The notes beneath the pieces are model-generated. The model ran no database searches and had not been told where the DNA came from. It was given only the letters and a program-made list of their open reading frames with translations. 64,000 bases of DNA. It comes from Hirsutella rhossiliensis (Eukaryota; Ascomycota; Sordariomycetes; Hypocreales; Ophiocordycipitaceae). Positions 20,045-31,100 of this stretch are shown piece by piece. A program made the translations under genes and the position numbers. The stretch lies in assembly GCF_020360975.1 (NCBI RefSeq), contig NW_025408668.1:3100001-3164000 (forward strand), written 5' to 3'. Every line of letters starts with the position of its first letter. The first letter of the stretch is position 1.

Positions 20045-22543
20045 ATGGCCGCATCGACAATCACCCAATTCTTCACTGGCGCTTCTAATAAGCCCTCTAG
20101 GTCAGATAATGTTGTTCTCGCCCGGAATCGATCAACAGTCGTCGCGATCCGGAGGCCCTGATCCAGCCAGATGAGTTCAGGCTTCAGGGAGAGGAATATA
20201 CTCGCTGTGCCGTGCTGGCAAGAGGCCCTAAATCAACAAAGAAGCGTACATCCGTCATATGGTTATACGGTGAGGACCTGAAGTCAAAAATAGATGATAA
20301 ACGTGTCTGGTACTGCTATCTCTGCGAGAAGCAGCGTCGTCAACAAGACCTCCCAGCTATCTCAAGTGGCAATTCTACAGCGCTTGACCACCTCCACTCG
20401 AAACATGATATCGACAAATCTACTGGGGAACACAAGAGCTTTCGAGGAGACTCGGTTGACTCGAGCCAGCCCTCGATATCCGACTACCAAGACGTGAAGT
20501 CGATCATCTTCTCCCGCCGCTTAGATAGGTTCAAGGAACTGCTCGTCCGGTGGCTGGTCGGTTGCCATATCGCCTTCTTCCAGGTTGAGAATGACTACTT
20601 TCGCGATCTCCTTTTACCTGTTCCCGCCCTTGACGAACTTTCTCCCAAGGGCAGCGTCAACTATTCGACAGTGGGTGATGAATTCGTTCGAGGTGAGGAA
20701 GGAGAAATTGCGGCAGGACATGCTCGACAGTCGGAGTTCCATTTCGTTGTCATTCGATCTATGGACGTCGCCAAACTACCTCGCAGTGCTTGGGGTAGTA
20801 GCACACTTCATAGACAAATCTGGGTTGCGTCGAACTGTTGTCTTAGCGCTGCGCGAAATGGAAGGGGAACACTCGGGAGAGAACATGGCCGATGTCCTGC
20901 TACAGGTCATCAAAGATTATAAGATTACGGACCGGGTCGGCTATTTCATGGCCGATAACGCGACGGCCAACGATGTGTGCGTTGACTCGGTGCTGCGCGC
21001 CGTTTACCCCAGTATGTCGGACAAGCAGCGAAGACGCAGGCGCCTCCGCTGCTTTGGGCATATTGTGAATCTCTGCGCGCAGGCTTTCCTGATCGGAAAG
21101 GACGCCAAAAAGATCTGCAAAGATCTAGACGCTGCATACAAAGAAGGCGACATGACGCGAATCCGGGAGCTCTGGCGGAAGCGCGGCGCCATCGGCAGGC
21201 TTCATAATATCATCAGATATATTCGAGCCAGTCCTCAGCGCCGTCAGTTTTTCAGATCAATTGCCTGTGGGGGAGCACTGTCGGAGTTCGATGGCTTAGA
21301 GGTGAGTTGCCTTTGTACCCTCTGGGAACCAGCAGATCGATCAGGACTAATTTAGCCCAGCTTATCCAGAGCCAGCAAACGCGCTGGAACTCATACTTCA
21401 TGTCAATCGGCAGAGCTCTCAATGTCAAGGAGAGAATTCAGATATTCTGTGACCAGTATGAGGCTGGCCAGAGCCAGAAAAGTCTCGCTGAAGACCGCCT
21501 GTCTGAGCAGCAGTGGAACGAGCTTGCACACCTTCATGATCAGCTGGAGACGTTCTACGACGGAACCCTGTCGACGGAAGGCAGGCATTCAACGCTAGCA
21601 GATCACTTTCAGACGCTCGACTGGTTGCTAAATGAGATCCAGCAGGCCAAGATTAAATTCGAGGAACTTCACAGGGCGGCTGTTCGAAGGAAGACCAGTC
21701 GTGGAGCTGCCGCTGCTGAAGCCGACAACTTTGCGTTTCTTGCCGCTTCGGCAGAAGCTTCCTGGCGTAAGGCCGAGCAGTATTTCAATAAAGTGGACGA
21801 GACACCGGCATATTATACCGCCATTTCGCTGAATCCGACTCTCAAAAGTCAGTGGTACGTCGAGGCTTGGACAGACGAAGAAAAACGGTTATGGATCCCG
21901 GCGTTACGAGGCTTGTTAGAGAACTCTGGCTAGAGGAGTATCGGGGCAGGCATTCCACAAAGCAGGCTTCGGTCTCCGCTTCGCCCGGTCCAACGTCGTC
22001 TGTTTCAGTTAGGAAGGAGAAGCCTTTGCGGCTGTTAAGAGCCATAAAAGACTGAAGCTTCGTCACGAGGTCGGATCAACAGACCTGCCCGCCATCGACC
22101 TTCTCGATCAGTTCCTGGAGACAGATGTTATCCGGCTTGGTGAGGAGGAAAGCTTTGACGTTATCAAGTATTGGAACGATCGCTATCATACACAACCTGA
22201 TCTAGCACGCATGGCACTAGATGTTCTATCTGTTCCACCAATGTCGGATGAATGCGAGCGGTTATTCAGCAGCGCTAAGATCCTGCTTTCTGACCGGAGG
22301 TCGAGGCTTAAGATCGACATCATTGAAGCTAGCGAGTGCCTCCGGTCCTGGTACGGCCCACCTGCACGAAATACTTTTGAGGATATCAACATCGGGAGAC
22401 TAGAAGGGGAGTCTGATCTGCAGGAGGCTTACAAAGCTGGGGATGGATCTGAAGCTAAAATGGACGACGAGGACCTTCGGATCGTGGATCAAGATGATTA
22501 CCTCCATGATAATACTCCTCAGCCCCAGGAGGGCTTGCGGTAG
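20045..22543 (+). pseudogene. hAT transposase gene, multiply frameshifted
   Basis: Starts probably at the ATG at 20045 (MAASTITQFFTGAS). A BED-type zinc finger follows (VWYCYLCEKQ ... ALDHLHSKHDI, about 20308-20410). The catalytic half has SISLSFDLWTSPNYLAV and YFMADNATANDVCVDSVL, containing conserved acidic residues. A 59-bp intron (21302-21360) joins DGLE to LIQSQQTRWNSY. The C-terminal hAT dimerisation motif SDECERLFSSAKILLSDRR lies at about 22247-22305, and the frame stops at 22543. Frames change near 20100-20210, near 20610 (VENDYFRDLL to FYLFPPLTNFLP), near 21915 and near 22025, so at least three to four indels separate it from function. No restored protein is claimed to be made. Family call is firm. 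Confidence 0.88.
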
Positions 22544-22745
22544 TTAACCAGCGTTATTGATGTCAATCACACACCGCACAGCATTGAACAAGGATCGACT
22601 CCGTGGTAATCTCGCGATGACTATAAAATACGGAATATCGACTACCTTGAGCTAATCCATTTAAGGATTGGATTTGCATTGGCGGTTCTGGAGTCCTCAG
22701 CGCTGTGCATTGGACTGGACTGGATCCGACCTCGAAATCCAGTCC

Positions 22746-22768
22746 AGTCCAGTCCAACAAGATCACTG
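22746..22768 (-). repeat. hAT right terminal inverted repeat (23 bp)
   Basis: Reverse complement of the left end over 23 bases; followed directly by the right TCTGGCAG duplication. Confidence 0.93.
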
Positions 22769-22776
22769 TCTGGCAG
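22769..22776. repeat. Right target-site duplication TCTGGCAG
   Basis: Identical to 19671-19678; only six bases separate it from the ATG at 22783 of the kinase-like gene. Confidence 0.93.
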
Positions 22777-22782
22777 TGACTG

Positions 22783-24045
22783 ATGATGAGAGTCTGTGGC
22801 AGGGCAAGCATTCCAGGATTTCCAGCCCTCTGCAAAAAGCTCATCCTTGGACGAGCAAAAGTGCTCGTCTACCCGTCTGGCTCCCAGCCGTCACCAATTA
22901 CGAGGCATCGTCCTGCCCGCCTCTACTCAGCGGAGGCCCGCGTGGGCAACCAATATTTCCCGGAAGCAGATGTCGAGGAGCTGGAAGGGTATGCCCCTGG
23001 CGGCTACCACCCAACTGCCATAGGCGACAGCTTTCACCATGGACGCTACATCATAGTCCATAAGCTCGGCTTCGGCGGCTACTCAACCATCTGGCTGGCG
23101 CGCGATGAGCAGCTCCATCGTCATGTGTCCGTGAAGATTATAGCGGCTCACGCGTCGGCCGACACCAACGAGGCCACCGTTCTCCGCACCTTGCAGCAGA
23201 CACCAGCCTCGGCCCATGTCGGGCGGCCGTTCATCCCGGCCATCCTCGATCAGTTCAGCTTTGATGGGCCAAATGGCCACCATCTCTGTCTGGTTACTGA
23301 GCCTGCCGGCTGTAACGTCGCCCAGTCCAAGGAAGACAGCATAGACTTTATGTTTCCGGCCGAAACTGCGCGGTCTATCGCTGCTCGATGCGTCATGGGA
23401 TTGTCCTACTTGCACTCCAACGGCGTCTGTCATGGAGGTATGCCTACATCATCTATGCTGAGTGCCATTTCGCCCCCTCTAACCTCCCCTTTCAAGATCT
23501 GCACATGCGTAACATCTTACTGCACGATTCCGAGCTCAGCACTACAAGCACCACCGACATATATAAGCGCTTTGGCGAGCCCTATAGTGTTCCAATCCGC
23601 CGCCTGGATGGAGGCGCACTCGAGCTCAACGCGCCACCTCACGCCATCTTCCCAATGGCTCAAAACATGCGAGGACACGAGATGCATGACCCTGAGATCC
23701 TCATATCCGAATATGGAACCTCTTTTCTCGTCAAGCAGGCATCATCGCCAACCTTGTATACCCCAGAGCCGATGGTAGTTCCTGCGTTTCCAACCCTCGC
23801 CGCCTCGCTACGCCCATGTTTCGGCCCCTGCTTCAGCGGTTGTGGGAAATGGGCCGCGGAGAGACGACCGAAACATGCCAATGGGATGTGGCCGGTGGAG
23901 AGCTCCGTGCGCTACACCATCTTTGCGGGCGATGCTAACGTTCGAACCTTCAGAGAGGCCGGAAGCGGATGACTTGCTTCGTTCTGAATATATGACAAAT
24001 TGGGCTAGGCCGGCGTGGGAGAGACAGGTTTTAAGGAGCGGCCAT
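22783..24045 (+). pseudogene. Fungal SRPK-like protein kinase, decayed in the C-lobe
   Basis: First exon 22783-23437 and second exon from 23497, joined across a 59-bp intron as VCHG-DLHMRNILL, the catalytic loop. The N-terminal part is that of the fungal SRPK-like kinase expansion: EELEGYAPGGYHPTAIGD, glycine loop KLGFGGYSTIWLA, and a V-x-K with the ATP lysine (SVKII). After SPTLYTPE the frame no longer follows the family, and it stops at 23972. The typical C-terminal piece LRAMLTFEPSERPEADDLL, then a WARPAWERQ end, appears in another frame at about 23922-24025. The region between them, which should hold the AxDVWxLGC segment, is largely missing. No DFG-type motif is evident after the catalytic loop. 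An in-frame TGA lies just before the ATG, so the start cannot extend into the transposon. Confidence 0.75.
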
Positions 24046-24873
24046 TGTGGGACGGAGACTTGTCACAGACCATAGGTGATCCCATATCACCGCAACCGCT
24101 GCGACTTGGCCCCAAGGGAACCTCAAACCACTCGACATGCGGAGCCGTTTGGCTTGGAGTCGGATTGGGATCCGTCACCCTTCAACATGCGATGACTGAG
24201 CTATATCAACGTGAGGTGGACGCCAGCTCGGCGGAGCTGTTTGCACAGACCTTCTCCGTGGACCCATTTCAGCTTCGCCTATATTTGCTAAGCCCCTGGA
24301 GAAGACTTCTCGCTTCCAGCGAAACCCCCAACGCAAACCAGCATCAGAAATGACGACTGCTGAAGTGGGCTCAGCACCGCCCCCGGCTCTTGACTACCCG
24401 GACCCATTCATTTGCGACATGTGTACCGAGCTCGAAAGCCCGTCCTTGCGAAGAACTCGTGTCGGAGTTGCAGATCATGTTTCTATGGAGCCGGCTCGAC
24501 AGGACATATCGAAAGGCGAGTGGCTGGTGCAGCGATGTATCAAATTCAACTCCGGGGCAAAACGTCGCAACTCCGATTTGTCCTGCCCAACCCCCGTCAG
24601 CAACTTTCTGGCTTGGTGTATGCGCCTTTTGACACTGCGAAGACATGTTACGACGCTTCAAGAAGCCGTTTGTTCGGGCCGGAATAGGATATCTAGGCCC
24701 AGCTGGAATTTATATTTGATTCAAGAGCCCAAGCAGCTACGATGGCTGGCTACCAGACGTTGGCATTGGGTAGTGTCTTAGAAATACGCCAAGGACAAGA
24801 ACTTGGAGAGTCAATCTTCTTCATATCCTCTGCGATGCGTATTCGTCGTGGCCGAAAGAGCAGGACTGGCTCG
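24046..24873. other. Degenerate stretch between kinase relic and oxidoreductase gene
   Basis: Overlapping short frames on the plus strand (for example around 24350-24780 and 24412-24687) have some protein-like segments with Cys pairs but no recognisable domain. It could be the eroded end of another accessory gene; no call is made. Confidence 0.35.
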
Positions 24874-25833
24874 TTAGTCCCCGGCAAGAAATTCAATCAC
24901 GGCCTTCCCCTCTCTGCCTCGCTTGCGTGCGTATGCCCAAGCGGCCAGGGCGTCCTCAGCCGGAAACACTTTAACTGGCAGCGGCTTGACATCGCCCTTT
25001 TCGAGCAGCGCCGCCACTTTCGACAATGTGCTGCCCTGAGACGTGACAACAAAGTACACCTTTCTCACATCAGGGTACCGGCGCAGTTCCTCGGGCTCTT
25101 CCTTTCCGAGGGCCCATGGCGGAGGCGGATCGGCGACCGTCACGACGACGCCGTTTTTCTTGACCGTGTTCCACGACTTGGCGAGGGTCTGCCCTCCCAC
25201 CGTGTCAAACACGGCGTCCATTTCGGACACGGCGCTCTCCCAGTCCGGGCTATTGTAGTCCAAGACGTGGCTTGCGCCCAGGTCTCGAACGTAGGCGTGA
25301 TTGGAGGCCGCGGCGAGGCCTGTGACGTGAGCGCCCAGCAGCCGACTCGCCAGCTGCACGAGCATGACGCCCACGGCTCCCGAAGCACCGGTGACGAGCA
25401 CCTTGGAGCCGCTGGCCAGCTCGGCGTGCTGGAAGATTGCTTCCCAGGCCGTCAGGATGGGAATGGGCAGGGCGGCGGCCTGCGCGTGGGAAAGCGATGC
25501 CGGCTTCGGGGCGATCTCGTCGGGCAAGACGACGGCGTAGTCGGCCTGGGAGCCCTGGTCCGTCGAGGTGCCAAGCATGGCGAAGACGCCATCGCCGACG
25601 ACAGCAGGTCCGTCGTATTCAGGGCCGACGGCCTCGACGATGCCGGAGACGTCGTGGCCCGGCACCCGGTTGGAGGAGTCGTACAGCTCGGGCCACGTCA
25701 CCTCGTCGGCGGTGATGCCTGCCGCGCAGACCTTTATGAGGATATCACGACCCTGGGCAGTGGGCGCGGGCAGCGAATGGGTCAGGGTGATTTGGTGGCT
25801 GCCTTTGCTGCCGGTGATCTGCACCGCCTTCAT
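24874..25833 (-). CDS. Zinc-independent medium-chain NADP-dependent quinone oxidoreductase-like enzyme
   Basis: 319 aa, single exon, ATG at 25833 (MKAVQITGSKG); the frame extends a few codons upstream without another ATG. Medium-chain dehydrogenase/reductase fold: a GroES-like N-terminal half (PGHDVSGIVEAVGPEYDG, residues 58-75) and a Rossmann half with VLVTGASGAVGVMLVQLA (about 145-163), the Gly-rich nucleotide-binding motif. The catalytic-zinc cysteine/histidine set and structural-zinc cysteines of alcohol dehydrogenases are absent, so it belongs with the quinone-oxidoreductase / RTN4IP1-like branch. Likely reduces quinones or alpha,beta-unsaturated carbonyls with NADPH; the substrate cannot be read from sequence. 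Length is usual for the family. No biosynthetic cluster neighbours are apparent. Confidence 0.88.
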   Translation of the reverse strand: MKAVQITGSKGSHQITLTHSLPAPTAQGRDILIKVCAAGITADEVTWPELYDSSNRVPGHDVSGIVEAVGPEYDGPAVVGDGVFAMLGTSTDQGSQADYAVVLPDEIAPKPASLSHAQAAALPIPILTAWEAIFQHAELASGSKVLVTGASGAVGVMLVQLASRLLGAHVTGLAAASNHAYVRDLGASHVLDYNSPDWESAVSEMDAVFDTVGGQTLAKSWNTVKKNGVVVTVADPPPPWALGKEEPEELRRYPDVRKVYFVVTSQGSTLSKVAALLEKGDVKPLPVKVFPAEDALAAWAYARKRGREGKAVIEFLAGD

Positions 25834-26930
25834 CGTGTGTTCAGTGGCAAGCGTCAAATAGGTATAGACAGAGGGTCGACCCGCAGCCGCTCCACTCGGC
25901 GCGTTCAGCTCCGACTAGGTTTCACGAAGAAATAGTTTGAGGGGTGACAGAGGGAGGCTCGCTTCGCTGGCGAGAATAACGGGAACGTAAATCGCGCTCC
26001 CGGCGGGGACGTTTTGGACTGCTTAGTCGGTTGGTCCCTCTCTGTACTCTGCCGTGCATGCGTACATGCGCCAAGTAGGTACGTCTATCGGGTCGGCAAT
26101 GGCTCGGGTGGCGCGGCCGTGATGCTCGGGAGAGTCGCCCGCTTATACCGACAAGTGGGGCCGTTCGGCGGTCCCGACCAGCCGCCTGCTTGGGAGCGGC
26201 TATCGGCGGGTCCTGCCGCATACGTATGCGAACGCGAATCCACAGAAGACTTTCCTTAGCCGTCTGTTGGTACACGGGTGTTGGAGTTGGACATGGCTTT
26301 CGAATCCTCGCGGAGTGTTCGCCGGCTTAGGGTTCGACTCGGCTAGAGACATGGACTTGACGTGCAACTGACGTCTCTTGACCCTCATTCTCGCAGCTCG
26401 GCTATTCATGACCGATACTGCAGCCCTCAGGAGTCAGAGATCGAGAGGTAAAGGTGACGGCTGAAAGCCCTGATTCATACGTGAACCGAAAGCCAAGAGT
26501 ACAGTGTCCAGGCGCCGGTTGTTTGGGCTCTGCGGTGTTCGACTGCCCCCTGCAACCACTAAACAAACAAACCTTGTCTCGACTTTGGGCTTAGGCCGGT
26601 TTCACTTCTCCTCCCTGGACGAGGAGTGGAGTTGTTGTATGCCATCTTACTCTCATCGCCAAGAAACAGGGACTGTGGAGCTGAACGCGGCTGTACAACG
26701 TCGCGCAGACGACCCCTATGTGCCCTCCTGGATCAAGCAAAGTATGGTTTTTGAAAGAGAAGCCCAGTTTCTCCATTGGGTTCTGTGGACGCCCGAGGCT
26801 ATGGAATGCTAAACCGAGAGCGAGGTGCCACCGCTCACACCAGCCAATAATATGCGCCACATCATTACGAATACCCATCGTCTGTACAAGAATTGCCTCC
26901 ATAGACGCCCCAATGATTTCGTTCAAGCCC
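25834..26930. other. 1.1-kb intergenic region
   Basis: Probable promoter of the oxidoreductase and 3' flank of the membrane protein gene. Short frames only, none convincing. Confidence 0.45.
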
Positions 26931-28140
26931 TTAAAGCCAGTTTAACGGGCGAGTGGCCTGGCTTTGATCCGGGTTCCAAGTCCGCCACTCCTCCGGCTCA
27001 TCCGACGCCGGCATGGACCGGACACGGTATTGATCAGCAGGAGCCCGCTCCGGAGGATAGATGTGGAGGTTTTGGGGCGGCGACGGCGCCACGTGGACAG
27101 GTCTTAGCTCGGGGTTCTCCGGCTCCTTGACCGAGACGCGCAATGGGGGTGGCACCCCGGGGGTGGGCTTGGCGGTGTAGGCGTCGTCGTTGGCGGCGTA
27201 AGCGGCTTTCATGGCCTCGTCCATGATGTTGGATTGGGTCCGCGGCGGCGAGTTCATTCCCGCGGAGCCCTTCTCCGAGGCCATACGGCCAACGCCGCGC
27301 TTTTTGGATCTTTTGCGGCGGTAGCAGACTATCACCATCGCCAAGAGGGCAATGAAGGCTAGTAACGGTTGTTAGCTTCCAGAGCCTGCTTTAAGGGAGC
27401 CGTGCAAACACACCTAGCGTTCCAATCACGATCCCGGCTTCTGCACCTTGGCTGAAGCGCCCTGCCCGCAGGTCCTTTTCCCCGCCGTCCTGCTCCTTGG
27501 CGGCCTCCACCCCGGGGAAGCGAAACCCCGACTCCTGGGCGGCTGGCATCTGGTTTGTCTCCGTGGACTGCGAGGGTTGCGGCGCCTTGATGTCGGGAAT
27601 GAGGGGGGGTGCGGAAGAAGTGGCGGCTGGGGGGGCGGCCGGGGGAGTAGTCGGGGTGGTGTCCGGAGCGCGAGAGGGAGAGGGAGAAGACGAGTTCCCA
27701 ATGGCCGCGACGCGATCCGACGGACCAGGCTGAACGGTTGAAATTGGTCTTGCGGTTGCGAACACCGGGATGGGTTTGATCCGTTGCGGCCTCCCAGTCA
27801 CTGCCGCGTTGACCTTGTTGGCACGAGTCGTCGTTGGTCTCGGCTTTGCCGCCTTCTTGCTTTCCGATTCGGACTCGCTGCTGCTGTCGCTGCCGTTTGC
27901 GCCGCCGGTACGCCTCACGCGCCAAATCTTGGGACTTTCTGCTGCTTGACGCCTGGCGTGGGCCTCGCGGACGAAGAAGGGATGTCGGGCGTTGAGATGG
28001 CTGTCGATTTTGTCTGCCTCGGGGCCCCGGGTGCGCATTCTTTTCCGCCGGAGCCGACTCTTGGTCAGGAGCTCTCTATGGGCTGCTGTTAGATAACCTT
28101 TTGGTCTGCTGCCGATGGAGTTGTTGAACGTCTTGGACAT
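26931..28140 (-). CDS. Single-pass membrane protein with Ser/Pro/Thr-rich N-terminal region, unknown function
   Basis: Two exons, 28140-27414 and 27358-26931, joined over a 55-bp intron (GTGTGT...TTACTAG) exactly within the membrane segment AGIVIGTL-AFIALLAMVIVCYRRKRSKK. Predicted 384 aa. Residues before the span are basic at first (RLRRKRMRTRGPEADK), then low complexity (SDSSSESESES, Pro/Ala/Thr runs), then a short polar juxtamembrane part. About 130 residues follow, with PxxP-like stretches and a tail of DEPEEWRTWNPDQ type. This layout resembles fungal wall-stress or mucin-like sensors, but no signal peptide is seen at this start. A further 5' exon from about 28190 (MDGFRDDEGALAF...) may exist; its splice phase does not work with the obvious sites. 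The true N-terminus and topology are therefore uncertain. Confidence 0.65.
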
Positions 28141-31100
28141 ACCTGCTGTCGAATGCCAGTGCACCCTCGTCGTCACGGAAGCCGTCCATGGCGGCTGCGA
28201 TGTGACAAATGTCTCACTGAAGTAGACGAAGGTAATGAATTGAGGGCATGAAAGAGGTGACGAAGAGAAGCAAGGAAAGAAGTGCAAAATTAAAAGTATA
28301 TGTTAAGTCGAAACCAGTTCGAATATCGAATGCTAGAGGAAAGGGGAGGGGGGGCGCTCCAAAAACACAGCAACGACAACATGAACCACAAAATAACCAT
28401 GGACTAGGAATAGAAGGAAGAGTTTGAGAGCCTGTGGACAGAAGCGCCGGGAAGATCGATGGCAGCACGCTCGATTATTCAAGTTGCTGGTCCACCACCG
28501 CAACGCCGCGGGCCCCCTCCCCGCACGGGACTCTTCAGGTTGTTAGAGACGAGGGGTTTCATCCTTCTAGCCGGTTTGCAATTCCTAGGCTCTCTCTCTC
28601 TCTGACTGAGCCCGAGACTCAATGAGGGCTAGCGGCTGCTGCAGAGACGGTTTCATCCACCCCCCTTCCTTTACCCGGGGCTTGCTCTAGTTAGTTAACT
28701 TGTTTCTTGCTATTTATTTTCCCTACTTCTATTTTGGTATATTTTCCCGACAACCGCGCAGACCTGCAGTCGCAACTAGCCAGTCGGATGAGGTTGCAAT
28801 TGATACGCCGAGAGCGAGGCTGGCCCGGCGCCTGCTACTATCTCTCTCTCCCCGTTTGGCCGGGCTCAGGTGTTTGAGTACAGTCTCAAGCTCTTCACGT
28901 CACTGCAAAGGATGCCATGATGAAAGGAGGGCGGGATGGTGGCCATGAGAGTGGCCCAACTTATTAATTTCCAACCGGCCCGTCGGCATTCAGTTCAAGT
29001 CATGTCCAGACGATTCGCAACGGGACGGGGTGGAGACGCAACGAGTACAGAGCCTGATGCTATTCAAACTGCCGACTCAGAAAGGCATCCATAGATTGAT
29101 TAGCGAGAGCTTAGAAAACGGAGGGTGGAACTTGATCTCAGGCGTCATCATTCTCAATGTTCTGTGCCCTTTCTTCAACGTCCGTGGTGCCCTACACTGG
29201 TACCCACGCAACGTCGCCGAGGGCTCTGTGCGCCTGTATGGAGCCCATTATCCCCTTACCCCAGAGCCATATATTTTTGGGCACCGGTCACAGATCGACG
29301 GCACGATCCCAGGGGTTGGCTCTGTCTGGCTGAGGCCCGCTACAACGCGGTTGAAGGGTTCATAGACTCCATTCGACCAAAACAAATGGCTCTGCGAGGC
29401 AAAGCGCTTGCTGGACCAAGTCATGCTGGCTGCTATCAATCGTGTCAAGAATTGGTGCAAGCTGTCCAACCTGTCATATTTTTCACATCTCCTCCCCCTG
29501 TCTGAATCAGCCGCTCAGCCCTTGCCAAGCCGCTTTTCTTAATCGCGCTGTTCGTGGAGCCGAGAGCATACTCATGTAAACGTGCGCTGTAAAATAAGAG
29601 GACTTGCGAGCCACGGTCCAGGGTCCGACGCAAAGTCAGTTTTGTGAGAACAGGTGGGAGAGGTGCCACTCTGAGACTCCTTCACAGGCCGCATGTGCAG
29701 CGCAAAAGAACATGTCAAGCCAAATGCAAACGCAAAATGACACACGTGCGGCGATGTCGAGTAGCAACAGGCGAGTGCGGCTGCGCGTCTGGCAGCACGT
29801 GCGCGACCAAGGCGGGCTTGCTTGTAAAACGGCAATTGTAGAATGGCATGCTCTTGTTACAAAGGGGGTCGCGACGGTGTAAGAATGCATGTCAAGATGA
29901 AGATGAGAGTCAGGACATAAGCCCACCGACGGTAATTATCAGCGCAACACGCGGGCAAGATCCAGGTTGCAGAAACATGGGCGGCTGAATGGCCAAAAAG
30001 CAAATGCATGCAGTAAACAAGGCCCAAACTACATACAATGCGCATCTGCGTGCAAGAATGATGAAACGATTTGCATCTCGAACCCCCGAAGTGTTCGAGA
30101 TGTTGCATGCCGTGAACCAAGAGAGGGGGAGGGAGATAAAAAAAAGATCGAGCGCTCAGGGACAGGTGATTCAAGAGGGCGCTGTGTGTCGGCTTCTGCG
30201 ATGCCGGGTCACGCGGGCAATACAGCGTGCTGTCGATGCAACGCTCAAGATTCGTGGTTCAAGTGAGGTCCGCGGGCAATCCTGGCTTTGTGATCTCCGT
30301 GATTCTACTCGATGTTGCCTCATTGCTACACAGGGAAGGGCGATTGATCCACGAATCTGTCCATGGAGCCTTTTTTGCACTTACGTGCCACCATCATCAT
30401 CGCACCTTTTTGGAGGGGAGGGTCCCTCAGTCTTCGTTGTCATGGACCCGAAGGCCGTGCCGTTGCGCCGCTTGACGCTCCCACGAACGACACCACGGAC
30501 GCCCGGGTCCGGCGTCGGCATCTGGCTGCCTGATCAGCGTGATAGGCAGACACAGAAAGGGAGAGGAAAAGAGCTGCCTGGTCCATGGTCGAGCCAGGCC
30601 CGAGATGGTTTCCCTTTCCGCACTGTCCGGGCGAACAGCTTCCAATACGGACTACCTGGACGATGTGACGGCCTCCGACGTGGACTCGCCGGGCAAGTCC
30701 TTGAACAAGTCAGTTCCTCGCATTGGGATTTGACCTGGTGCCAGAGTGGGTGCGATTCGAGCCGTCTGTAAGCTATTTGTGAGCGACAAGCAGGAATCAT
30801 GGGCAGCTCATCAATCGCTGACGGTGATTCCAAGGAGCCGTCGGGGTAGTCAGTCGCCTGCAGTCAAGATTACTGCATCTGCTGGGCTCAGCTGTGAACT
30901 TGCCGCCTCGCCCCGTCAAGTTCAGGCGTTCCCTCCTGAAGCCTATCGATGCGTCGCTCGAGTCGGTCATTTGATGACTGTGGCAGGACTAAACATGTGA
31001 GGTCCTGGCGGCCTTGAAGCCTGGAATGCCTTGTCATGCATAAGAGCCCGGAGAAGAGCTCGAAATAAACAGAGCGCGTGCTCAATGAAGCCTCTCGCGC

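Larger units (their letters stand above)
19671..22776 (+). mobile_element. hAT-family DNA transposon with both ends and target-site duplication
   Basis: The element spans 19679-22768 (3,090 bp). Its ends are terminal inverted repeats matching over 23 bp (starting CAGTGATCTTGTTGGACTGG). It is flanked by a perfect 8-bp direct repeat, TCTGGCAG, at 19671-19678 and 22769-22776. An 8-bp duplication is the hallmark of the hAT superfamily. Subterminal regions carry many GGACTGGA-type motifs in both orientations, as is common for transposase binding regions of hATs. Inside is a transposase gene in the plus orientation with BED finger, catalytic region and C-terminal dimerisation motif, but broken by frameshifts. 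The clean ends imply movement by transposase; the broken frame implies the copy is now non-autonomous. Confidence 0.95.

Noticed and set aside
24350..24781. Possible HET-type or zinc-binding accessory gene fragment
   Set aside because: Only isolated Cys pairs and short segments in shifting frames; the similarity could not be substantiated.
26270..26350. Possible tRNA from a GGGTTCGACTC-like B-box near 26325
   Set aside because: No matching acceptor stem, anticodon arm or A-box at the right distance.
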